A stretch of DNA of 64,000 bases from Micromonospora yasonensis. GTDB taxonomy: Bacteria; Actinomycetota; Actinomycetes; Mycobacteriales; Micromonosporaceae. Numbering within the stretch: the first letter of the stretch is position 1; each line of letters opens with the position of its first letter. The translations under genes were made by a program, and so were the position numbers. The notes under the pieces are model-generated. The model ran no database searches and was not told where the DNA came from. It saw only the letters and a program-made list of their open reading frames with translations. Positions 7,915-15,714 of this stretch are shown in pieces. Location of the stretch: contig NZ_JAPDPH010000007.1 in NCBI RefSeq assembly GCF_026013475.1, positions 1 to 64,000 of the forward strand, in the 5' to 3' direction.

Positions 7915-9047
7915 ACCGCGCCGGCGCCGGGCCGGAGCCCGAGGACCCGGTGCTGCGCGACGACGCGCTGCTCGACGCGCTCCGCCGCGGCGCGCCACCG
8001 CCGCCCGAGGACCCGGTGGCCGCCCTGCTGGCCGGCTGGCACACCGCGATCGAGACCCGCGCCGCCCGGGTGGAGGCCGCCGCCGCCCGGCCGGCACCGC
8101 CCGAGCCGCGGCCGGCCGCCGCGACGGGACGGCCCGATGTGGACGACGGCACCGACCGGACGGACCACGGGTCCACCGGGCCGGCGGCCGGTCTCCGACG
8201 GGCGCGGCCCGGTGCCGGACGGACCGCCCGCCGACGGGCGCGGATGCTGTCCGGAGCCGCCCTCACCGTCGTCGCGATGACCGGCGGTGTCTGGCTGGGC
8301 GCGGCCCGGGCCGAGCCGGACGGGCTGCTCTGGCCGGTCACCGAACTGGTCTGGACGGAACGGGCCGAGTCCCTGGTCACCGAACGCGAGATCGACCAAC
8401 TGCTGGAGCAGGCACGGCGCGACCTGGGCGCCGGCCGGTACGCCGAGGCCCGCGCCGACCTGGAGCGGGCCGCCACCCTCCTCGCCCACCTCAGCGACGA
8501 CCGGCGCGCCGGCCGGTTGCGGACCGACCTCGACGACCTGCGGGGCCGCCTGCCGGCGGCCGCCGGGCCGGCGAGCCCCACCCCACCGGCGCCCCTGCCG
8601 GGTGCCCCGCTGGCGCCCCCGTCGGCCGGGCAGCCGGTGAGCGATCCGACAGCGGTGACCCCGTCGGCGGTGGTGCTGCCCGACGACGGAGCCGGGCCGG
8701 CGCGGCCGGCGTCGCCGGCCGCGCCCGACCAACCGAGCCACCCCGCCCCGCCCGCGACCGCCCCTGCCGTGGCCACGCCCGTCACCCAGGCCAGCCAGCC
8801 GGCGGACGACCCGGGCGGCGGCACCGGCCGACCGGCGGGCCAGCCGGGCGTATCCGCCACCGACGCGGGCCCGCCGACGGACATCCCGGCCACGGAAGGC
8901 GGTCGACCGGCGCGGAGCACGCCCACCTCCCCTGGAGCTGGCGCGGCGGCCGCCACGAAGACACCGGACCGGGCCGCGCCGGCCCGACCGGCAGCCGGGC
9001 CCGGCGAGGCACCCGCCGCCGTACCGGCTGCTAACTTGCCCCGGTGA
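7911..9047 (+). CDS. RsdA-like membrane anti-sigma factor
   Basis: A 378-residue single-pass membrane protein. The N-terminal ~45 residues (VLRDDALLDALRRG, then DPVAALLAGWHTAIE) resemble the SigD-binding region of mycobacterial RsdA. An Ala/Pro/Arg-rich linker leads to one membrane helix around 112-130 (MLSGAALTVVAMTGGVWLG). Outside lies a helical region with LLEQARRDLGAGRYAEARAD (TPR-like), followed by ~180 residues of Pro/Ala/Thr-rich low complexity. It probably sequesters the sigma factor encoded immediately upstream, whose stop overlaps its GTG. Release presumably needs proteolysis, as for RsdA; this step is inference. Confidence 0.75.
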   Translation: MNRAGAGPEPEDPVLRDDALLDALRRGAPPPPEDPVAALLAGWHTAIETRAARVEAAAARPAPPEPRPAAATGRPDVDDGTDRTDHGSTGPAAGLRRARPGAGRTARRRARMLSGAALTVVAMTGGVWLGAARAEPDGLLWPVTELVWTERAESLVTEREIDQLLEQARRDLGAGRYAEARADLERAATLLAHLSDDRRAGRLRTDLDDLRGRLPAAAGPASPTPPAPLPGAPLAPPSAGQPVSDPTAVTPSAVVLPDDGAGPARPASPAAPDQPSHPAPPATAPAVATPVTQASQPADDPGGGTGRPAGQPGVSATDAGPPTDIPATEGGRPARSTPTSPGAGAAAATKTPDRAAPARPAAGPGEAPAAVPAANLPR

Positions 9048-9733
9048 CTCCGCGGCGTCGACGACTGGCGATCCCTTTCCGGCTGGCCATCGTGCTCAGC
9101 GTGGTGGCCGGCATCGTGCTCACCGCCCTCGGCCCGGCCACGGTGACCGGCCTGTTGCCCTACTTCACCATCCAGAGCAACGTGGCGGTCGGCGCCTTCG
9201 CCGGGTACGCCGCCTGGCGGGCCTGGCAGGGCCGGCCGGAGCCGCGGTCGGCGCTCAAGGGGGCGGTGACGCTCTACATCACCATCACCGGCACGGTCTA
9301 CCACCTGGTGCTGGCCAACCCGGCCAGCCCGTTCGCCATGATCCAGCCGCACCGGGAGCTGGGCGAGTGGTGGGGCAACCAGTTCCTGCACACCGTCGTA
9401 CCGCTGCTCGCGGTCGCCGACTGGGCGCTGTTCGACGGGCGCGGCCGGCTCCGCCTCCGGTACGCCGCCTGGTGGCTGGCGTTCCCGCTGGCGTACCTCG
9501 GGTTCGCCCTGGTGCGCGGCCTGATCGTGCACCGCTACCCGTACCCGTTCATCGACGCCGGCGAGCTGGGCTACACCGGGGTCGCGCTCTCCTCGGTCGT
9601 CTTCGCGTTCGCGTTCTGGCTGCTCGGACTCCTCTTCGTCGGCATCGACAAGGGCCTGGCCCGGCGTACCCGGGCGGTGCCGGCGCCCGCCGGCGCGGCG
9701 GAACCCGAGCAGCCCCGGGCCGCAGCCCGATGA
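9044..9733 (+). CDS. Pr6Pr family integral membrane protein
   Basis: A 229-residue protein with six predicted membrane helices and the hallmarks of the Pr6Pr family: YFTIQSNVAVG near the N-terminus, LYITITGTVYHLVLA, and a conserved H in FLHTVVPLLAVADWALF. The function of the family is unknown. Its GTG overlaps the TGA of the anti-sigma gene, making a three-gene coupled operon. That is notable because there is no obvious functional link. It ends 12 nt before the convergent debranching enzyme gene. Confidence 0.85.
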   Translation: MTPRRRRLAIPFRLAIVLSVVAGIVLTALGPATVTGLLPYFTIQSNVAVGAFAGYAAWRAWQGRPEPRSALKGAVTLYITITGTVYHLVLANPASPFAMIQPHRELGEWWGNQFLHTVVPLLAVADWALFDGRGRLRLRYAAWWLAFPLAYLGFALVRGLIVHRYPYPFIDAGELGYTGVALSSVVFAFAFWLLGLLFVGIDKGLARRTRAVPAPAGAAEPEQPRAAAR

Positions 9734-9745
9734 TCCGGTGCCGGC

Positions 9746-11848
9746 CTACCAGACGCCGGCGCCGGGCTGCTGATCCGGCTCCGGGCCGACCCGGCGGTGG
9801 GGGCGGCGCCGGTCGGCGGGCCGCTCCCGGCCGTAGGCGTCGGCCCGGCCCCAGCGGCCCGGCACGTCCAGCAGCTCGATCTGGCCGTACCCCTCCGGGA
9901 TCGTTGGGTCCACCGCCAGGTTGCCGTCGCAGGGGCGCAGCCCGAGCATGGTGGCGAGCAGCATGAGCAGCCCGCCGGAGGCCCACGACTGCGGCCGGCC
10001 GGCGGCCGGGAGCTGGACCGGGTACTTGGTCACGTCGCGGGAGTAGCCGGCGATCACCTCGGGCACCGAGCCGCCGAGCGTCTCCATCACGGCGAACATG
10101 CCGGCGGCGATCCGGGCCGCCTCGGCGTGGTGCCCGTAGCGGCGCAGGCCGGCCGCGATCAGCGCGTTGTCCGGCGGCCAGACCGCGCCCAGGTGCGCGC
10201 CGACCGGATTGTACGGCCGCTGGCCGGCGGCGTAGGTGCGCACTCCCCAGCCGGAGAACAGGTCCGGCCCGGACAGGTGCGCCGCGAGGGCGTCCGCCCG
10301 CTCCGGCTCGACGATGCCGGTGAAGAGCAGGTGGCCGAGGCTGGAGGTGAGCGCGTCGACCGGTTCCCCGTCGGGGGTCAGCGCGAACGCGTAGTAGCCG
10401 CGGTCGGGCAGCCAGAAGTCACGGTTGAACCGCTCGCGCAGCCGCGCCGCGTCGGCCTCCAGCCGGTCGGCGTACGTCGGGTTGTCCCAGAACTCGCGGG
10501 CCAGCCGGGCGCCCCGGAGCTTCGCGTCGTACGCGTACCCCTGGAGTTCACTGGTGGCCCGGGGGAAGGCGGGCTGGCGGCCGTGCCGGTCCACGACGGC
10601 CTCCGGCGAGTTGCGCCAGGTCTGGTTGGCCACCCCGTTCACCGTGTTGCGCGGCTGGTAGCGCAGATAGCCGTCGCCGCACAGGTCGCCGTACTCGTCG
10701 ATCCAGTCCAGCGCCATCCGGGCCGGGTGGCGCAACTGCCGGACCAGTTGGGCGTCGCCGGTCCAGCGCTCGTACTCGTCGAGCAGGACCACGAAGAGCG
10801 GGGTGGTGTCGACGGCGCCGTAGTAGACCGCGGTGGGCTGCTCGCCGAACGCGGCCGCCTCGCCGTAGCGCAGTTCGGCGAGGATCTTCCCCGGCTCCTC
10901 GTCGTGGTAGTCGTCGAGCTGGCCGCCTTGCAGCAGCGCGAGCAGGCGCAGCGTCGGCGGGGTCAGTTCGGGGGTGAACGGCAGGGTCTGCAGGCAGGTG
11001 ATCATGGCGTCCCGGCCGTAGAGCGCCATCGCCCAGGGCAGACCGCCCACCGGCACCCGTTCGCGGTACGACAGCGGCATGTACCGCAGCGCGGCCAGGT
11101 CGGTCAGCGCCTGGGTGTACGCCGACTCCAGGAACTCGCGCTCCGCGACGAGTTGCGGGGCGTGGTCGAACCACCGGGCCAGGTCCTCTCGCATGTCCCG
11201 GCGGACCTGCCGCCGGTGGGCGGTCAGGCTGGCCCGCAGGTCCTGGCCGCCGGCCCCGTGGATGATCATGGCGACGTGCAGGTCGGTGTGCCACTCGCCG
11301 TTCGGCGCGACCCGGATCCGGAAGGTCATCCCGTGCTGGTCGACCTCCACCGGCTCGGTGCTGGTGACGACGGCCTCCCGGACGAACCGTTCCCGCTGGT
11401 AGCAGAGCCGCAGTTGGCGGCGGGCCGGATCAGCGGTGATGGCCGTCCGGCGGGGCACGGGACGACTGATCTCGGCGGTGTCGGCGAAGTCGCTGCCGAT
11501 CTCCATCCGTACGGTGAACTCGGCCGGTTCGGCCGAGTGGTTGAGCACGGTGATCCGCTCGTTGAAGCTGTCGTTGATGGACCGGTGGCGGATCACCGAC
11601 ACGTCGGCGTCCACGTAGTGGCTGGCGGTGCCGGGGACCAGCACGAACCGGGTCTCGAAGGAGGCCAGCTCGTCCCGGGACAGGGCGTGCAGCCGCTCCC
11701 CGCCGACGGTGAGCACCCAGCGGGACACGAACCGGGTGTCAAAGGACCACAGGCCGATCGGGGCGTACGGGTCGATCTCCATGTCGCCCTGCGTGTCGCC
11801 CATGGCGAAGGAGTTGCCGGCAAGGATGTGGAGCAGTTCGTGCTTCAT
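9746..11848 (-). CDS. Glycogen-debranching-type amylo-alpha-1,6-glucosidase
   Basis: A 700-residue cytosolic glycosidase. The N-terminal domain (about 1-200; LLHILAGNSFAMGDTQGDME and IGLWSFDTRFVSRW) matches the glycogen-debranching N-terminal domain. The rest is an (alpha/alpha)6 barrel with VGGLPWAMALYGRDAMITCL, DDYHDEEPGKILAELRYGE, QPRNTVNGVANQTWRNSPEA and PYNPVGAHLGAVWPPDNALI. The likely substrate is an alpha-glucan branch or a related oligosaccharide. Its ATG overlaps the TGA of the SCP2-like gene upstream (ATGA), so the two are co-translated. It is full length for the family. Confidence 0.9.
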   Translation of the reverse strand: MKHELLHILAGNSFAMGDTQGDMEIDPYAPIGLWSFDTRFVSRWVLTVGGERLHALSRDELASFETRFVLVPGTASHYVDADVSVIRHRSINDSFNERITVLNHSAEPAEFTVRMEIGSDFADTAEISRPVPRRTAITADPARRQLRLCYQRERFVREAVVTSTEPVEVDQHGMTFRIRVAPNGEWHTDLHVAMIIHGAGGQDLRASLTAHRRQVRRDMREDLARWFDHAPQLVAEREFLESAYTQALTDLAALRYMPLSYRERVPVGGLPWAMALYGRDAMITCLQTLPFTPELTPPTLRLLALLQGGQLDDYHDEEPGKILAELRYGEAAAFGEQPTAVYYGAVDTTPLFVVLLDEYERWTGDAQLVRQLRHPARMALDWIDEYGDLCGDGYLRYQPRNTVNGVANQTWRNSPEAVVDRHGRQPAFPRATSELQGYAYDAKLRGARLAREFWDNPTYADRLEADAARLRERFNRDFWLPDRGYYAFALTPDGEPVDALTSSLGHLLFTGIVEPERADALAAHLSGPDLFSGWGVRTYAAGQRPYNPVGAHLGAVWPPDNALIAAGLRRYGHHAEAARIAAGMFAVMETLGGSVPEVIAGYSRDVTKYPVQLPAAGRPQSWASGGLLMLLATMLGLRPCDGNLAVDPTIPEGYGQIELLDVPGRWGRADAYGRERPADRRRPHRRVGPEPDQQPGAGVW

Positions 11849-12219
11849 CGACCGCCCCCTCCGCAGCTCACGACGCGGGGGTGCTGAGCCGCCGCCGGGC
11901 CCGGGAAGAGCCGGCGCAGGGCCAGCAGCAGCCGCAGGTTGCCCTGCACCGTGAGGTCGTTGCGCAGCAGCGCCGCCGCCGGGTGCAGGCGCCCCTCGCT
12001 GAGCCGGTCGAAGACCTCCCGGTCGGCGCGGACCACCAGCTCGGCGTCGTCCGAGGAACGGGTGACCCGGACCTCCTGCCCGTCGATGGTCAGATACCAG
12101 TGCTGGGTCCGCCCGTCGTCGCGCAGGTCGAGCCGGAGGCTGCCGGCCGTGTTCTCCGGCAGGTCAGGGTGCCAACCGGCCACCCGCGTCTCCAGGTGCT
12201 CCACCGCCGAGCTGCGCAT
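11845..12219 (-). CDS. SCP2-like sterol-carrier-domain protein
   Basis: A 124-residue protein with features of a small SCP2-type domain: GSLRLDLRDDGRTQHWYLTI, VTRSSDDAELVVRADREVFD and LRNDLTVQGNLRLLLALRRL. SCP2 domains bind hydrophobic ligands in a pocket. ATG 12219 has GGAGG upstream and is preferred over the upstream in-frame ATG. It is the first gene of a two-gene operon with the debranching glucosidase (4-nt overlap). The link between a lipid-binding fold and glucan debranching is unexplained. Confidence 0.75.
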   Translation of the reverse strand: MRSSAVEHLETRVAGWHPDLPENTAGSLRLDLRDDGRTQHWYLTIDGQEVRVTRSSDDAELVVRADREVFDRLSEGRLHPAAALLRNDLTVQGNLRLLLALRRLFPGPAAAQHPRVVSCGGGGR

Positions 12220-12307
12220 GGGTCCTCCCGTCTCCGGTCGTCCCCACAGGGTTCCCCGGCGGCAGGGTGAGTCCAACTCACCCGATCCAGGTGAGGGCAG
12301 GTGGTGG

Positions 12308-12817
12308 TCAGCCCCGCTGGATGAGCCCGCGTACGTACGTGGCCTGGCCCGCGTGCTGAAGATCGTCCTCCAGCAGGCTCAGCAGCCGCACGCCGAGGGT
12401 GACCGGCGGGTCCCAGTTCTCGTCCACCACCCGGTCGAGGTCGGTCGGCCGCAGGCCGCGCAGGTACGCCAGGGTCCGGTCGACCACCGCCCGGTGGTAG
12501 TCGACGAGGGGCCGGCCGTCGGCCGGCCGGACGGCGGCGATCTGCTCGGGCCCGTGCCCGAAGCCGGTGTCGTCGGGATCGGCGGTCAGTCCGATCCGGC
12601 CCGCCCAGTCGCCGGTGACCCAGAGCTGCTGCTCCCCCAGCACGTCGGACACGCCGTGGTCCTGGATCCGGGTCAGGTGCCAGACCAGCCAGCCCACCGG
12701 GTTCGCGCCGGCGGCCGGGGCCCGTCGCAGCTGCTCCGCGCTCATCCCGCCGACCGCCGACTCGACCAGGTCGGGCAGCCGGCTGTACGCCTCGGTCAGC
12801 AGGTCGTTCACGTCCAC
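12308..12817 (-). CDS. DinB/DUF664 family protein
   Basis: A 169-residue four-helix-bundle protein of the DinB superfamily. The metal-ligand positions are visible: GWLVWHLTRIQDHGVSDVLG (helix 2 His), VDYHRAV (central) and LLSLLEDDLQHAGQATYVRGL (helix 4 His). The superfamily includes mycothiol-dependent transferases and isomerases, so a thiol-dependent detoxification role is likely. GTG 12817 has a GAGGAGCG site upstream and starts the conserved VNDLLTEAYSRLPDLV. It is divergent from the 2H phosphoesterase gene. Confidence 0.85.
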   Translation of the reverse strand: MDVNDLLTEAYSRLPDLVESAVGGMSAEQLRRAPAAGANPVGWLVWHLTRIQDHGVSDVLGEQQLWVTGDWAGRIGLTADPDDTGFGHGPEQIAAVRPADGRPLVDYHRAVVDRTLAYLRGLRPTDLDRVVDENWDPPVTLGVRLLSLLEDDLQHAGQATYVRGLIQRG

Positions 12818-12887
12818 AGGTCCACGCTCCTCCGCCGTCGGTGCCACCTCGGGCAGTACCGCGCGCACGGCCGGGCAAACCTCGCCC

Positions 12888-12893
12888 TAGGCT
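12888..12893 (+). promoter_or_regulatory. -10 element TAGGCT, leaderless start for 2H phosphoesterase
   Basis: TAGGCT lies 6 nt before the GTG at 12900 and no Shine-Dalgarno is present, which fits a leaderless mRNA. Confidence 0.5.
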
Positions 12894-12899
12894 GATCAT

Positions 12900-13415
12900 G
12901 TGGTCGCGGCGCTGGAGTTGTATCTCGACACCGACGCCACCCGGCGGATCCGGGTGCTCTGGGACGCGCTGGAGTCCGAGGGCGTGCAGAGCATGAAGTC
13001 CCTGCTCGAGCAGCGGCACCGGCCGCACGTCTCGCTCGCGGTGGCCCCGCGCTTCGACCCGGAACGGGTCGCCGAGGCGCTCGCCGGGATGGTGGTGGCC
13101 GCCCCGTTGCGGCTGGAGTTCCAGCACGCCGGCCAGTTCGTCGGGCGGGTGCTCTGGCTCGGGCCAAGTCCCACGGCCGACCTGCTGTCCCACCACGCCC
13201 AGGTGCACCACCGGCTCGCCCGGGCCGGCATCGACCTGGTCGAGCACTACCAGCCGGGCCGGTGGGTGCCGCACTGCACGCTGTCCATGCGGGTGCCGAA
13301 CGCGCTGATGGCCGCCGCGGTACGCCGCTGCCTGGAGGTGCTGCCGCTGACCGCCACCGTGGTCGGCGCGTCCGTCACCGACCACGCCCGGGGCATCTCC
13401 CACCCGCTCCCCTGA
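12900..13415 (+). CDS. 2'-5' RNA ligase family (2H phosphoesterase) protein
   Basis: A 171-residue protein with the two His-x-Ser/Thr motifs of the 2H phosphoesterase superfamily: His43-Val-Ser45 in PHVSLAVAP and His125-Cys-Thr127 in WVPHCTLSM, in the usual symmetric spacing. The family hydrolyses or ligates 2',5'- or cyclic phosphodiester bonds in RNA or nucleotides; the physiological substrate is unknown. The GTG at 12900 follows a -10-like TAGGCT by 6 nt, so translation is probably leaderless. It ends 11 nt before the convergent GNAT gene. Confidence 0.88.
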   Translation: MVAALELYLDTDATRRIRVLWDALESEGVQSMKSLLEQRHRPHVSLAVAPRFDPERVAEALAGMVVAAPLRLEFQHAGQFVGRVLWLGPSPTADLLSHHAQVHHRLARAGIDLVEHYQPGRWVPHCTLSMRVPNALMAAAVRRCLEVLPLTATVVGASVTDHARGISHPLP

Positions 13416-13426
13416 CCCGCCGGGGG

Positions 13427-13882
13427 TCAGCGCGGCCCGAAGTCGACCAGGAAGGTCGGGTACTCCGGCTGCGGGCACGGCTCGCCGCGGTGGCCGAGCC
13501 GCTCGTAGAAGGGCGCGGCAAGCTCGCGGTGGGCCTGCCACTCCAGGTGCCGGACCCGCCCGGCCGCCCACTCAGACACCGCCGCGAGCAGCGCCGCGCC
13601 CACCCCGCACCGGCGCCGGTCCGGGCGTACGTAGAGGTCGTGCAGGCGGACGGTGCGGTGCGCGTCACCCGAACGCAGGTGCGGACCGTGGTCCTGGGCG
13701 GCGGCGTACCCGGTCAGCCCGTCGGCGTCCACCGCGCCGAGCAGCGCCCAGCGGGGATCGGCGAGCAGGTCCAGGAACCGCTGCCGGTGCACCGCCGGCG
13801 GATCCTGCCCGACCCCCATGTCGCACAGCATCGGCCAGAGCGCCGGCCAGTCCCGGGCGGTCAGTTCTCGTACCGTCGTCAC
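13427..13882 (-). CDS. GNAT family N-acetyltransferase
   Basis: A 151-residue GNAT-fold acetyltransferase. The acetyl-CoA loop appears as LYVRPDRRRCGVGAALLAAV (motif A, R-x-x-x-x-G-x-G), and the C-terminal beta-bulge region as HRELAAPFYERLGHRGE. The GTG at 13882 begins TTVRELTARDWPALWPML, a typical GNAT N-terminus; the longer in-frame reading overlaps the ArsR promoter on the other strand. The substrate is an unknown small molecule or protein amine. Confidence 0.85.
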   Translation of the reverse strand: MTTVRELTARDWPALWPMLCDMGVGQDPPAVHRQRFLDLLADPRWALLGAVDADGLTGYAAAQDHGPHLRSGDAHRTVRLHDLYVRPDRRRCGVGAALLAAVSEWAAGRVRHLEWQAHRELAAPFYERLGHRGEPCPQPEYPTFLVDFGPR

Positions 13883-13953
13883 GCCGGCCAGGATGCGGTC
13901 CCCGACGACCGCCGGGCCACCGGTTTCCGGGCCACGCCCACCGGTCCGCCGGG

Positions 13954-13981
13954 TTGACAGGCGCATCGGAAAGCCTAGACT
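13954..13981 (+). promoter_or_regulatory. Consensus promoter TTGACA-N16-TAGACT driving the arsR/SRPBCC operon
   Basis: TTGACA at 13954-13959 and TAGACT at 13976-13981 are separated by 16 nt. The predicted start of transcription falls on or next to the GTG at 13990, so the message is leaderless. This also rules out the TTG at 13954 as a translation start, because it is the -35 box. Confidence 0.8.
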
Positions 13982-13989
13982 TACCGTTC

Positions 13990-14310
13990 GTGGCCACTTA
14001 CCAAGGACGGATGCTCGACGCGCTGGGCGATCCGACCCGGCGTGCCGTCTTCGAACTCCTCGCCGCCGGGCCACGTTCGGTCGCCGAGATCGCGGCCGAC
14101 CTGCCGGTCAGCCGTCCCGCGGTGTCCCAGCACCTCAAGGTGCTCAAGGAGGCCGCCCTGGTCTCCTCGACGGCCGTCGGCACCCGCCGCGTCTACACGC
14201 TGGACCCACGGGGTCTGGCCGCCGTGCGCGGCTACTTCGAACAGTTCTGGCAGCAGGCCCTGGCGGCGTTCGCGGACGCCGTCGAGAACCCTCCCGAGGA
14301 GGATCAGTGA
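13990..14310 (+). CDS. ArsR-family winged-helix repressor
   Basis: A 106-residue winged-helix regulator: GRMLDALGDPTRRAVFELLA, then SVAEIAADLPVSRPAVSQHL as the recognition helix, and a wing ending TRRVYTLDP. No metal-binding Cys cluster is present, as in the ArsR subgroup paired with SRPBCC proteins. Its TGA overlaps the GTG of the SRPBCC gene, a very common actinobacterial arrangement. It probably represses its own leaderless promoter. Confidence 0.9.
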   Translation: MATYQGRMLDALGDPTRRAVFELLAAGPRSVAEIAADLPVSRPAVSQHLKVLKEAALVSSTAVGTRRVYTLDPRGLAAVRGYFEQFWQQALAAFADAVENPPEEDQ

Positions 14311-14777
14311 CCACCGCAGACACCGACACCGCCGTACGCACCAGCGTCCACGTCGAGGCGTCGCCCGAGCGCGCCTTCGAGGTCTTCACCGCCGGCATGG
14401 ACCGGTGGTGGGACCGCTCGCATCACGTCCAGCCCGGCACACTCAAGGAAATCGGCGTCGAGCCGCGCGTGGGCGGTCGCCTGTGGGAGGAGAACGACGC
14501 CGGGGACGTCTGCGCCTGGGGCCGGGTGCTGACCTGGGACCCGCCGCGCACCTTCGCGTTCTCCTGGCTCATCGGCCCCGACTGGGGCATCCCCGCTCCC
14601 GACGCGCCCAGCAGCCGGGTCACCGTCACCTTCTCCCCGGAAGGCACCGGGACCCGGGTCGACCTGGTGCACGATCGACTGGACGCGCACGGCCCCGGCT
14701 GGGAGAGCGTCCGGAACGGGGTCGGCAGCGACGGCGGCTGGCCCGCCGGCCTGCGCGAGTACGCCAGGACGGTCTGA
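14307..14777 (+). CDS. SRPBCC (AHSA1-like) family protein
   Basis: A 156-residue START/Bet v1-fold protein: VHVEASPERAFEVFTAGMDR, RVGGRLWEENDAGDVCAWGR, DPPRTFAFSWLIG and VTVTFSPEGTGTRVDLVHDR. The fold encloses a hydrophobic ligand cavity; AHSA1 relatives act as co-chaperones or ligand binders. The 4-nt overlap with the ArsR gene implies joint expression and possibly ligand-linked control. Confidence 0.88.
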   Translation: MTTADTDTAVRTSVHVEASPERAFEVFTAGMDRWWDRSHHVQPGTLKEIGVEPRVGGRLWEENDAGDVCAWGRVLTWDPPRTFAFSWLIGPDWGIPAPDAPSSRVTVTFSPEGTGTRVDLVHDRLDAHGPGWESVRNGVGSDGGWPAGLREYARTV

Positions 14778-14824
14778 CGCCCCGGCCCGGCCCGGTCCGG
14801 CAACACCTCCGCCGGGCCGGGGCG
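14778..14824. terminator. Terminator hairpin after the arsR/SRPBCC operon
   Basis: Arms 14778-14791 and 14811-14824 are perfectly complementary over 14 bp with a 19-nt loop. The hairpin begins at the stop codon of the SRPBCC gene. Confidence 0.65.
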
Positions 14825-14886
14825 GTAACGGGCCGGCGTGGCCGTTCCGCCAGTCAGGCCTACACTTGCCAGATGAGGCAGACCTG

Positions 14887-15714
14887 GTGACCAGCGGAAG
14901 CACGCCGGCCACGGCCTACGGTCACGTCTGCCTGGCGTACGACGACCCGGCCGGGCTCGACGCCTGGGCAGTGGGGTACCTCGCAGCCGGGCTCGCCGCC
15001 GGCGAGCGGGTCGCCCTGATCGCCCCGGGCGCGCCGGACGAACTGGCCCGCCGGCTGGACCGGCTGCCCGGCCGCGACGCCGCGCTGCGCCAGGGCGCCT
15101 TGCGACTCCTCTCCGTCGCGCAGATGTACCGCTCCGGCGGGGTCGTCGACCCGCAGGCCCAGGTCCGGGTGTACGACGCCGCCACCGAGGAGGCGCTGGC
15201 CGCCGGCTACACCGGGCTGCGGGTGGTGGCCGAGGCGACCACGCTCGTCCGCACCGCCGCCCAGCGCGACACCTTCGCCCGCTACGAGCACCTGATGGAC
15301 CACTACATCCGCCGCCGGCCGCTGTCGGTGACCTGCGCGTACGACCGGCGGGAGCTGGGCGGCCCCGCGATCGCGGAGCTGGCCTGCCTGCACCCGGAGA
15401 CCAATGCGGAGGTGCTGTTCCGGCTGCACGCGGCGACCGGCGAGACGGTTGTCGCGCTCGGCGGCGAGCTGGACCCGTCCAACGACCGGCTCTTCGCCGC
15501 CGCCCTCGACCGGGCCGATCCGCGGGGTGTCGACGGCCGGTTGCTGGTCGACGCGACCGGGCTGCGCTTCGTCGACCACCGCAACCTGCTGCACCTGCGT
15601 GACCACGCGCGCCGGCACGGCGCCGACGTCGTGCTGCGCACCTCCCGGTCCGCGGTCGGCCGACTGGTCGAGCTGCTGGACCTCCCGGAGGTCCGGGTCG
15701 AGGTGGGGCGATGA
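14887..15714 (+). CDS. MEDS-STAS sensory protein (anti-sigma-factor-antagonist-like)
   Basis: A 275-residue protein. The N-terminal MEDS domain (about 10-175) starts HVCLAYDDPAGLDAWAVGYL, followed by AAGERVALIAPG and, near its end, a YEHLMDHYIRRRPLSVTCAY segment. The C-terminal STAS-like domain (about 190-275) has VVALGGELDPSNDRLFAAAL, LLVDATGLRFVDHRNLLHL and ADVVLRTSRSAVGRLVELL. The usual phosphorylatable Ser of SpoIIAA-type STAS (D-x-S-G) is replaced around DHRN. GTG 14887 has GATGAGG upstream, and TACACT at 14861 is a possible -10. The stop overlaps the ATG of the MEDS-HATPase gene, which suggests a partner-switching pair. Confidence 0.8.
   Translation: MTSGSTPATAYGHVCLAYDDPAGLDAWAVGYLAAGLAAGERVALIAPGAPDELARRLDRLPGRDAALRQGALRLLSVAQMYRSGGVVDPQAQVRVYDAATEEALAAGYTGLRVVAEATTLVRTAAQRDTFARYEHLMDHYIRRRPLSVTCAYDRRELGGPAIAELACLHPETNAEVLFRLHAATGETVVALGGELDPSNDRLFAAALDRADPRGVDGRLLVDATGLRFVDHRNLLHLRDHARRHGADVVLRTSRSAVGRLVELLDLPEVRVEVGR

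Noticed and set aside
13954-13989. Twelve extra N-terminal codons for the ArsR gene from TTG 13954
   Set aside because: The TTG is part of a TTGACA -35 box with a matching -10 16 nt later; transcription begins at about the GTG 13990.
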